Below are positions 18,191 through 25,946 of a DNA stretch of 33,943 bases, piece after piece. A model generated the notes under the pieces. It ran no database searches. It was not told where the DNA came from and saw only the letters and a list, made by a program, of their open reading frames with translations. Both the position numbers and the translations under genes were made by a program. The stretch comes from Hadesarchaea archaeon. Lineage in GTDB: Archaea > Hadarchaeota > Hadarchaeia > Hadarchaeales > Hadarchaeaceae. Numbering within the stretch: the stretch's first letter is position 1; every line of letters begins with the position of its first letter. The stretch is taken from NCBI GenBank assembly GCA_004375695.1, contig SOKQ01000031.1, positions 1 to 33,943 of the forward strand, written 5' to 3'.

Positions 18191-19364
18191 TGTCGTCGTA
18201 GTTGGTGCGGGCCCAGCAGGGTCGATGGCTGCTCGGGCGGCTGCCAGAGCCGGGGCAGAAGTTTTGTTGCTTGATAAGCGGCGCGAACTGGGGGTGCCAG
18301 TACAGTGCGGTGAGGCACTGTCGGAGGAGCCGCTGTTGGATCTTGGGATAAAGCCGAATCCGCGATGGATAGCTGGCGAGGTGAACGCGGTTAGACTAAT
18401 TTCACCATCTGGTCTCGAAGTCTCGATATCAGAGAAAAAAGTAGTCCACGGTAAAGTTGGCTTCATCTTGGATCGAAAGGTTTTCGACAAGCACCTCGCG
18501 ATGCTCGCAGCCAAAGAGGGCGCGGACGTAAGAGTTGGAACTTTGGTAGATAGTTTACTGATGGATGGAAAAAAAATCGCCGGCGTGAAGGCCAGCAGTT
18601 TTGACGGCAGAATGGAAGTTAGGGCGGAGGTCGTGATAGCTGCGGATGGCGTCGTTTCCAGAGTGGCACGCTGGGCTGGCGTTAACACTGCACTCAAACT
18701 GGTGAACATCGAGTCATGCGCACAATTCCAGATGGTTGGCATCGACATCAAGTCGCCGGAGGTCATGGAGTACTATTTTGGGAGCAGAATCACCCCAGGG
18801 GGATACACTTGGATATTCCCGAAGGGCAGAGACATGGCGAACGTCGGCATAGGTATCCTTGGCAGCCGTACGCAACGTCCAGCGATAGATTACTTGAAAG
18901 ATTTTGTCAATTCTATGCCAGGGCTCAAGAAGGGGCGGGTAATTGAAATAAATGGCGGCGGGGTACCGGTCGGTGGCCCCATACCGAAGACAGTCAAAGA
19001 CAATTTGTTGATAGTTGGTGATGCAGCTCGTCAGGTCAACGCTCTGACGGGCGGCGGAATCGACTCGGCCATGCGTGCAGGAGACATAGCAGGGGAGGTC
19101 GCGGCGAAAGCGATAGCTTCTGGGGATGTTTCAGAGAAAAAACTTAAGGAATACGAAAAACGTTGGCGCAAACAGATGGGGAAAAGGCTCGAGCGCTACC
19201 TGAAGGCTAAAGAAGTGCTTTTGAGCATGTCCGACGAGGAGCTCGATCGACTCGCGAAGGCTCTGCAGGGAGTGGAGTTCGAGAAAATAAGCCTGACCGA
19301 CATGCTAAAAGTGTTCATGAAAGTTAGTCCAAAACTTATGTGGAAGCTCAAAGGCCTGATGTAA
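18174..19364 (+). CDS. Geranylgeranyl reductase family FAD-dependent oxidoreductase
   Basis: '[32 protein letters not shown]', '[26 protein letters not shown]'. Confidence 0.92.
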   Translation: [396 protein letters not shown]

Positions 19365-19368
19365 AGAA

Positions 19369-20691
19369 TTAAGGGGTCAGCCTTTTCCTATCCCGCGGGA
19401 ACAGGACGCACTCTCGAATATTTTCGGCCCCGGTAAGGACCATCGTCAAACGATCCAGCCCAAGACCCCACCCAGCGTGTGGGGGTAAAGCGCCATATTT
19501 AAAGGATTGAAGGTGAGATTCGAAGCTCTGCGGATTCAACCCCTTTTGTTTGAGCTGTTTTACGAGAAGTGTTTCTTGGTGGACACGTGTTCCACCCGAA
19601 GCTAACTCGATTCCTCCATACATCAAGTCGAAAGCCTGTGCGAGCTTTGTGTCATCTCGCTTCGGCATGGTGTAAAATGGTTTGATCGCCATAGGCCAGT
19701 CAATCACAAAGTAAGCGCCACCTACCAGTTCTCCAAGTTTTCGCCCCGCTGGAGTCGGCAGATCCTCACCCCACGGAACTTTTACCCCCGCTTGTTCCAA
19801 CCTCTTGAGGGCCTCGTCGTAAGTTACACGCGGGAACGGTTTTCTCGGGACCTCCAACTTGTGCTCGAGCACTTTCAGTTCCTTGGCGCATGTTCGCTTT
19901 ACCTGCGAGAAGACTTTAACGATTAAATCCTCGAGAATTTTCGTCACGTCCTCAGCCGTTACATACGCGACCTCGATATCGATTGAAATTGCCTCGTTCA
20001 GATGTCGCGGGGTGTCGTGCTCCTCGGCGCGGAAGATTGGCCCAACCTCAAAGACCCGCTCGAAACAGCCCGTGAGCACCTCTTTATAGAGCTGGGGGCT
20101 CTGGCTCAGGAAAGCTTCGCGCTCGAAGTAGGAAATGGGAAAAAGTGCAGCGCCGCTCTCGGTCGCGGTCGCCACAATTTTCGGCGTGTTCACTTCGATG
20201 AGCCCCTTTGAAAGGAGATGATCTCTCACGCTTTGAAGTGCTTGGTGGCGAATTTTGAAGATCGCGAGCGATTCAGGGCGACAGAGATCCAGCGCCCGGG
20301 CATCTAGACGAGTGTCCAAGTTAGCTTTTACCCGCCCTCTTGGGTCGAGTGGCAGCGGGGTGATGGCGAGGTTCAAAATTCTAATCTCCGACGGCACAAC
20401 CTCGACGCCGCGCGGGGCCTGCTTTGCGGCTACGACCTTGCCCTTCACCGCCACCGCTGACTCCTGGGTTAAGCTGTCTATCTTAGCCAGAACCTTTTTA
20501 TCCGTTTTGGCTTTCGGCGCCGTAATTTGGATTGAGCCAGAAATATCGGAAAGAACAAAAAATTTGATCCCTCCAAGATCTCGGACGCCGCCGACCTTTC
20601 CCATCACTATGACTTCCTTGCTGGCCAGCTTGGGCGTGACCTCATTCGAAAGGTGTGTTCGCCGCCAGTTCCCTAATTCATCAAGCTTCAT
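19369..20691 (-). CDS. aspS: Aspartyl-tRNA synthetase, archaeal type (possibly non-discriminating)
   Basis: OB anticodon domain plus class II motifs 'FEVGPIFRAEEHDTPRHLNEAISIDIE' and 'GWGLGLDRLTMVLTGAENIRECVLFPRDRKRLTP'. Confidence 0.96.
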   Translation of the reverse strand: MKLDELGNWRRTHLSNEVTPKLASKEVIVMGKVGGVRDLGGIKFFVLSDISGSIQITAPKAKTDKKVLAKIDSLTQESAVAVKGKVVAAKQAPRGVEVVPSEIRILNLAITPLPLDPRGRVKANLDTRLDARALDLCRPESLAIFKIRHQALQSVRDHLLSKGLIEVNTPKIVATATESGAALFPISYFEREAFLSQSPQLYKEVLTGCFERVFEVGPIFRAEEHDTPRHLNEAISIDIEVAYVTAEDVTKILEDLIVKVFSQVKRTCAKELKVLEHKLEVPRKPFPRVTYDEALKRLEQAGVKVPWGEDLPTPAGRKLGELVGGAYFVIDWPMAIKPFYTMPKRDDTKLAQAFDLMYGGIELASGGTRVHQETLLVKQLKQKGLNPQSFESHLQSFKYGALPPHAGWGLGLDRLTMVLTGAENIRECVLFPRDRKRLTP

Positions 20692-20698
20692 CTAGCCC

Positions 20699-21202
20699 CT
20701 ACTCAAATGCAAGTTTAATGTTTTTATTAGTTAGCTTTGCTAGGGAGATTTGAATCTCGTCAACGCTGGCGGGGAGGCGCCTCAGGTGCGAACGTGGCAC
20801 CCTCACATGATATTCTTCCTTCCCTCCGGCATAGAGAACGTTGACACCCAGGACCTTTGCTGGGGTCAGAAGGTCTTGTGCTAACTTACGCGTTTCGGTG
20901 CCCCCCTCGACTACGCGGATTTTCGCTCGAAATCTGCGCTCGAGTGCCCGAACAACTTTACCACCCCTCCCCACGACGAAACGTATTTCTCCCCGCCTGA
21001 CGACGAGGGCAATCAAATTGCCGGCATCGATTGCGTGTTTAAAATTTATTTTTTCCAGCCCGCGGTGCTTTTGTGCGAACTCGAACAGAGTCTTGGATAT
21101 TTGGACATCTAGTTCGGAAATCTTGCCATCTTTTAACCTACTCTCGCAACCCTGACAGAGAATGCCGCTTTTGAGACAAATATTGCAGATAGGTGCTCGC
21201 AA
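20699..21202 (-). CDS. KH-domain RNA-binding protein with N-terminal zinc finger (NusA-like)
   Basis: 'CNICLKSGILCQGC' and KH 'IRFVVGRGGKVVRALERRFRAKIRVVE'. Confidence 0.82.
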   Translation of the reverse strand: MRAPICNICLKSGILCQGCESRLKDGKISELDVQISKTLFEFAQKHRGLEKINFKHAIDAGNLIALVVRRGEIRFVVGRGGKVVRALERRFRAKIRVVEGGTETRKLAQDLLTPAKVLGVNVLYAGGKEEYHVRVPRSHLRRLPASVDEIQISLAKLTNKNIKLAFE

Positions 21203-21289
21203 GTTCAGACCTAGTAGTTCTTCGCTCTGTTAATTTAAGGGCTTTCAGAATTGCGCGAGGCAAAAAAAATAAAAGAGCGCGGAAAATGT

Positions 21290-21610
21290 TTACTTGCCAA
21301 GCACTATTTCGATGGTCGAAACACTAATCAAGCCGCGCTCGCCTTTAAGCTCTTCGGTCCCAATCAAAATGTTTCGCACAGTTAAACCCTGCAGGAAGCG
21401 ATTCCTGGTTATCTCCGCAACGTCGACGGCCCTGCTAATCGCTTTACCTCGTGCCTTGAGGGTGACGTCACCGGTCCCCATGTTGAACTGCGTTATCACT
21501 GCAAGTACGTAGTTCATCACCGGTTTTATTCCAATAAAAACGGTGTTTTCCCCAGCGGGTGTTTCTTTAGCTGCAGGTTTCTCTTCAACTGTAGGTTTCT
21601 CTTCGGCCAT
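21290..21610 (-). CDS. albA: DNA/RNA-binding protein Alba
   Basis: '[50 protein letters not shown]'. Confidence 0.95.
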   Translation of the reverse strand: MAEEKPTVEEKPAAKETPAGENTVFIGIKPVMNYVLAVITQFNMGTGDVTLKARGKAISRAVDVAEITRNRFLQGLTVRNILIGTEELKGERGLISVSTIEIVLGK

Positions 21611-21640
21611 TGTACCTTTCCTCCCTTGTTTTTATCAATC

Positions 21641-21805
21641 TCTATACTTTCGACCCTAATAAATACCTTTTGGGTATACTTTTGGTCTTTATAAATAAAT
21701 TTTGGTTCTACTTTAGTCTTAAAATAAATTTTGAGTTTACTTTCGGTATTCCTTGGGGAAATCGAGACGCGAGGACGAAAAGGTTAAATCTTTACTTTTG
21801 TAAAG
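21641..21805. promoter_or_regulatory. Divergent intergenic region with repeated TACTTT units and palindrome CTTTAC-TTTT-GTAAAG
   Basis: TACTTT at 21645, 21677, 21709, 21738, 21793 within imperfect 29-32 bp direct repeats; perfect 6-bp-arm palindrome 21790-21805. Confidence 0.5.
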
Positions 21806-21818
21806 TTTAGTTTGACAT

Positions 21819-22307
21819 TTGATGATCCCCATGCCGAAGGAAGCCGAGTTAACCGAACGCCAGCTCTCTATCTTGCGCAAGCTCTTCAACGAGGGCAAGG
21901 TGATGCGAGTTCGGAGGGTCAAGAAGACGCAAGCAGCATTAGCAGAGGAGCTCGGCATAACTCGACAGGCGCTCAGCAGCCATTTGCGGGAGCTACGCGA
22001 ACTTGAGCTATTGAACGCTGGCAGAGGATTTATCGATCTCTCGGAAAAATCCGGGAACATTCTCGGGGGAGCCCCAACTCAGGCCTTCGTGTTTGCCAAA
22101 ATCGAGCCAAAGAAGAGACATAATGTCTACAAGGAGATAATGTCGCTGGATGTGTTGCAAGCCTTCCGTGTGACAGGGAATGTGGATTTGATTATTGTAG
22201 TGGATCGACAAAAACTAGATAAAGTGTTGAAGTCGCTCTCGGGTATCGATGGCGTAAAGGGAACTTCCGCCCATCTCGTGCTTTCCTCGCTGGTCGAAGG
22301 CAGGTAA
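21819..22307 (+). CDS. Lrp/AsnC-like HTH transcriptional regulator
   Basis: HTH 'TQAALAEELGITRQALSSHLRELRELELL' plus RAM-like C-terminus 'AFVFAKIEPKKRHNVYKEIMSLDVLQAFRVTGNVDLIIVVD'. Confidence 0.82.
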   Translation: MMIPMPKEAELTERQLSILRKLFNEGKVMRVRRVKKTQAALAEELGITRQALSSHLRELRELELLNAGRGFIDLSEKSGNILGGAPTQAFVFAKIEPKKRHNVYKEIMSLDVLQAFRVTGNVDLIIVVDRQKLDKVLKSLSGIDGVKGTSAHLVLSSLVEGR

Positions 22308-22715
22308 CTAACGCTTTTTAGCAGCTTTTTTCGTGAGTTCCACCATTCTCCGTTCGATTCGGTCTCGCAGCTCATCGAGGTTCCCCTCGCCGCGAGATAG
22401 CGTGACGTAGTCCAACAGGTCATCCACCATGAGTTCTGCTGTCTCGGCCTCGAGAATTCCCGCATAGACTGCTAATTCTATGGTGTAGAAAGAACGCATG
22501 ACGGCGTCGCGCCCTATCCGCCAGCGCTTCCAAGCCCCAGGCCTTTGCATACGGAGCTTTTTTGCGAGTTCTTCAAAGGTCGCACCTTCGCTCCAATAGT
22601 GCAGAAGCATCGTTTTGAGCGTCTTTTCGTCCAGGTGGGACCGTTCGAGCAATGCTCGTGCAAGCAGGTTTTCGCTCAGCCATTTTTCGGCCCGGGCGAA
22701 TTCCTCTCTCGGCAT
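22308..22715 (-). CDS. Small helical protein with possible HTH, unknown function
   Basis: 135-aa ORF; 'TLKTMLLHYWSEGATFEELAKKLRMQRPGAWKRWRIGRDAVMRSFYTIE'; downstream of the AAA ATPase on the same strand. Confidence 0.65.
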   Translation of the reverse strand: MPREEFARAEKWLSENLLARALLERSHLDEKTLKTMLLHYWSEGATFEELAKKLRMQRPGAWKRWRIGRDAVMRSFYTIELAVYAGILEAETAELMVDDLLDYVTLSRGEGNLDELRDRIERRMVELTKKAAKKR

Positions 22716-22729
22716 TTTAGTCCCCTACA

Positions 22730-22750
22730 TGTTTCCATTTTTTGGAAACA
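22730..22750. promoter_or_regulatory. Perfect inverted repeat TGTTTCCA-TTTTT-TGGAAACA upstream of 22308..22715
   Basis: 8-bp arms, 5-nt spacer, 15 bp upstream of the ATG on the minus strand. Confidence 0.45.
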
Positions 22751-22777
22751 AAATAAATACTTATCGGAAGGCGGGCA

Positions 22778-23656
22778 TCACATTAGGAAAGAAAAGATCC
22801 GTTTTAAGAAGGAGCGCTTGTTTGCCCGCTTCACCACGCGCGCGTCAATCGGTGCATCAGTCTCCGCGGCGTAGTGAATGGCGTTGCTTGCGGCCTTCAA
22901 GGCTGACCTCGGAACACCTTTGCTGAATTTGTAAAGTGATTTAAAGCCATTTGGGGTCAGTAAATCTTTATAACAGACACATCCAGCGTTTTTGAGGCGT
23001 AGTTCGAGCAATTCTTTGAGATTTTTTTTGGTCATTGGCTTTAGTTTGATTTTTGTTTGGATGCGGTCGGCCAGCGCCGGTACCTTGGCGAGAAAGCGCT
23101 CCATCTGCTTGAACGTGCCGTTGATCAGGATTGAGATGTTTGGAATGTCGGCCAGCACGCGCAGGAATTCGCCAACATCTAACGCGTCTGCACCGCTCTC
23201 AGGGAGGTCATCTATGAGTATCGCTAAACGCTCTTGGTGTTCTTGGGGCCATCGGCGCAGAAACTCGAAGAGATTCTCCCGATCTTTACTCGCATCCATC
23301 TCAAGTCCCAGAATTATCGCACGCAGTAGCTCGTCGGCAGATTTGTACGCGGCGCCGTGGATGAAAACAGGTATAATCTGTTTCGAGGGGTCGGATTCAG
23401 TTAGATTTTCTTCCTTCAATGATGCGACTAAAAACTCGCACACGGTAGTTTTGCCCGTCCCTAAACCGCCTGTGAGAACACCGACTTTGCCTCCAGAAAA
23501 CAACCGTTTGAGTTTGCGCAGGTCTCTACGTTGAAATGGGGCAAAAGCTTCGATGGATGGCAGCTCGAGCTTGAATGGGTCCTCCCGCAGCCCCCAGCTC
23601 CAGATGTAACTCTCGAAAAGCCGATCTCGGCCGATTTTTTTCTCGAAAGTAGTCAT
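22778..23656 (-). CDS. AAA ATPase, ExeA/TniB/Cdc6-like
   Basis: Walker A 'GGLGTGKTTV', Walker B 'LAILIDDLPE', ExeA-like N-terminus 'WGLREDPFKLE'. Confidence 0.82.
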   Translation of the reverse strand: MTTFEKKIGRDRLFESYIWSWGLREDPFKLELPSIEAFAPFQRRDLRKLKRLFSGGKVGVLTGGLGTGKTTVCEFLVASLKEENLTESDPSKQIIPVFIHGAAYKSADELLRAIILGLEMDASKDRENLFEFLRRWPQEHQERLAILIDDLPESGADALDVGEFLRVLADIPNISILINGTFKQMERFLAKVPALADRIQTKIKLKPMTKKNLKELLELRLKNAGCVCYKDLLTPNGFKSLYKFSKGVPRSALKAASNAIHYAAETDAPIDARVVKRANKRSFLKRIFSFLM

Positions 23657-24453
23657 CTCGCTAGCCTCACGTGTATTTCAAACATCCCGTTTTTGCTCAC
23701 AAGGTAACCACAAGCGCTCATTCGTTCACAAAATGTTTTGGCGACATCTTCAGGACAATGGGCTCGTGTGGCTAAATCCCCCAGCGTAAAGCTCTTGAGC
23801 ACGGCAGTAGCTGAGAGCAGGTCCCCAAACAAGGTACGCTGGGCCAGTCCGGTTGGCTTGAGATCGTCCAAGATCTTGTGGCGAGGTAGTTCGGTCACTT
23901 CGGGTACAGGGGGTGGCTGAATTTTTGTGGGTTTTTCGGGCTTTGGAGCGGGCGCCTCCGGCTTTGTGATTGGTTGGGGGGCTGGCATTTTACGCGCACG
24001 TTTATGCACTAGGTTGTAACACTTCTGGCAAAGTGTGACTAGATTATCTGGGTCGTTTCGGCTTGTTCCATCCTTGTGGTGCACCTCTAGTAGCTCCTTC
24101 CCCCCGCATTCTTGGCAGGTGTAGTTATCTCTGATGATTACAGCCTTTCTTACCAGTTCCCAATCGTCCCGGTGGTGAGAAAAAACATAGTTCAAAAAGG
24201 AGGAAAGGCCTTCATCCTTCGGGATTGTGGAAGGGGGTGGGGGAACGGCAGAAGGGCCCTGGAGTAGACGATTTATCTCACTTTCAGGTATCCTTCTTTG
24301 CCCTCCTTGGGGTCGCACAACCTTGATTTTTCCCTGTTTATCCCACAACCTAATCGTGTTGGGGTGTAATCCGAGTATTTTACAAGCCTCTTTCATTTTG
24401 TAGAGTTTTTCTTTTTGTTCCACTACCTCACCTTTTCTAACAATAACCAACAT
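23653..24453 (-). CDS. MerR-type HTH / HNH nuclease / Pro-rich linker / C-terminal winged-helix-like protein
   Basis: 'YKMKEACKILGLHPNTIRLWDKQGKIKVVRPQGGQRRIPESEINRLL' MerR HTH; 'VIIRDNYTCQECGGKELLEVHHKDGTSRNDPDNLVTLCQKCYNLVHKRA' HNH; 4-bp overlap with the ATPase. A GTG start at 24423 with GGTGA SD is an alternative. Confidence 0.8.
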   Translation of the reverse strand: MLVIVRKGEVVEQKEKLYKMKEACKILGLHPNTIRLWDKQGKIKVVRPQGGQRRIPESEINRLLQGPSAVPPPPSTIPKDEGLSSFLNYVFSHHRDDWELVRKAVIIRDNYTCQECGGKELLEVHHKDGTSRNDPDNLVTLCQKCYNLVHKRARKMPAPQPITKPEAPAPKPEKPTKIQPPPVPEVTELPRHKILDDLKPTGLAQRTLFGDLLSATAVLKSFTLGDLATRAHCPEDVAKTFCERMSACGYLVSKNGMFEIHVRLAR

Positions 24454-24549
24454 ATTCTAACAATACATACATATAAAGTTAACGGATTTTAACAAAGAAA
24501 TTAACCTAAACTTTACCAAAAATTAACAAAAGCTGGCAATCTTTGTTAG
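24434..24549. repeat. AT-rich array T1: helically phased (T/C)TAAC motifs
   Basis: YTAAC-type motifs starting at 24437, 24457, 24479, 24489, 24501, (24512 TTTAC), 24523; homologous to T2 and T3. Confidence 0.75.
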
Positions 24550-24711
24550 AAGTTGTAAAAATTAAACAAATAATGTAGGGATGTATTAGTTTCAAGGCCC
24601 CCATATCTGATCAATTTGCTGGAATGACGATGCAATTAGCTCGGGCTGGCAAAAAGAGATTGCCCTAGACATTTAGATTATCTAATAGAACGCTCGCCAG
24701 TCGCTAAAGGC

Positions 24712-25542
24712 ATGGCAGGGGCGACTGAAATTATCAGTGACGTGTTTTCCACTTTTAGAACCATAAACATTTATAAAAAACTTAAATATTCCCGAAACAG
24801 TTATAAACAACTTAAAAATTTATATGAAAACACTTTTATATACTTATTTGGTCATGAAGTGAAGCGCTTCACTGCAATAAAAATTTTGGTTATTTTTGCA
24901 ATTTTAGGTATTTCGGCTGCTTTATTGTTCCAAGTGATTCCGGAGCAAGAACAAAACCCTGCTGACATGCCTGGTCTTCATCCCCCCACCTCTGGAGTAT
25001 CGGGCACTCCCATCACGCTTCAAGAGGCTAGGACCAAAGCCCCATTTCTCCTCGTGCCCACGTATTTGCCGGAGGGTCTCCCGCTGAGAAGGGTGACGGG
25101 GGATCGAGGACTTGTAAGCCTTCTTTGGGAGAATGATGATTTTTACGGTAGTGAATACGGTGAGATCAGCCTCCTTTACTCGGATCGACCAATAACCACC
25201 TCTCTGGTGAATAAATACCCGGCCGGACCGAAGCTAGCGGTAGGAGTAAACATAGTAATTGGCGAGATACCTGATGAAAATTGGGTTCGTGACTCCGTCG
25301 CTTATTGGAACCAACAAGAAGGTTCTGCTGGAAAGGATGTCTTCGAGGTCGTTGAGGTCCGAGGGACGGTGGGGATCGGCCGGGACCTCGGCCACGTGAA
25401 CAAGTTCGATGGATACGAGGAGCCCCTAGGCGCAAGCTTGACTTGGTGGGAAAACAACTTAAGGTTCGGAATCGGGGGCTGGCTCTCACTCAAAGAACTT
25501 CTCAAAATCGCTGAATCATTGGAACCTCTGGAGACATCTTAA
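24712..25542 (+). CDS. Single-TM membrane protein with DUF4367-like ectodomain, copy 1
   Basis: TM 'ILVIFAILGISAALLFQVI' and 'LQEARTKAPFLLVPTYLPEGLPLRRV....LKELLKIAESLEPL'; 82%-plus visible identity to copy 2 in the N-terminal part is obvious by eye, ectodomain more divergent. Confidence 0.75.
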   Translation: MAGATEIISDVFSTFRTINIYKKLKYSRNSYKQLKNLYENTFIYLFGHEVKRFTAIKILVIFAILGISAALLFQVIPEQEQNPADMPGLHPPTSGVSGTPITLQEARTKAPFLLVPTYLPEGLPLRRVTGDRGLVSLLWENDDFYGSEYGEISLLYSDRPITTSLVNKYPAGPKLAVGVNIVIGEIPDENWVRDSVAYWNQQEGSAGKDVFEVVEVRGTVGIGRDLGHVNKFDGYEEPLGASLTWWENNLRFGIGGWLSLKELLKIAESLEPLETS

Positions 25543-25667
25543 ATCTTCCGTTAACGGCTTTTGTTTCATTTCCGGGAGATAAACGAAGGTCAAAATTTCT
25601 ATGCTGAGCGTTATCAGTCCTATCCACAGTTTTTTGTCCGGTTCAGTTCGGACATTACCTCTAAGTT

Positions 25668-25788
25668 TTTAACAATAATAAACAAATTCTAACGATACAT
25701 TACAATATAAAGTTAACTGATATTAACAAAAAATAACCCAAACTTTACTAAAAATTAACAAAAAGGGCTGGCAATCTTTGTTAGAAGT
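25668..25788. repeat. AT-rich array T2
   Basis: Motif starts 25669, 25689, 25713, 25723, 25733 (ATAAC), 25744 (TTTAC), 25755. Confidence 0.75.
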
Positions 25789-25946
25789 TGTAAAAATTAA
25801 ACAAATAATGTGGGGATGTATTAGTTTTAAGGTCCCCATACCTGACCAATTTGCTGGAATGACGATGCAATTAGCTCGGGCTGGCAAAAAGAGATTGCCC
25901 TAGACATTTAGATTATCTAATAGAACGCTCGCCAGTCGCTAAAGGC

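Noticed and set aside
23815-23870. 'GLAQRTLFGDLL' in the MerR-HNH protein as a PIP box
   Set aside because: Positions 7-8 are D-L, not aromatic, and it is internal rather than terminal; does not meet the motif.
23653-24453. MerR-HNH protein considered as an IS607-type transposase/resolvase
   Set aside because: It has a MerR-like HTH but HNH motifs instead of a serine-recombinase domain; no TnpB-like gene or clear IS ends nearby.
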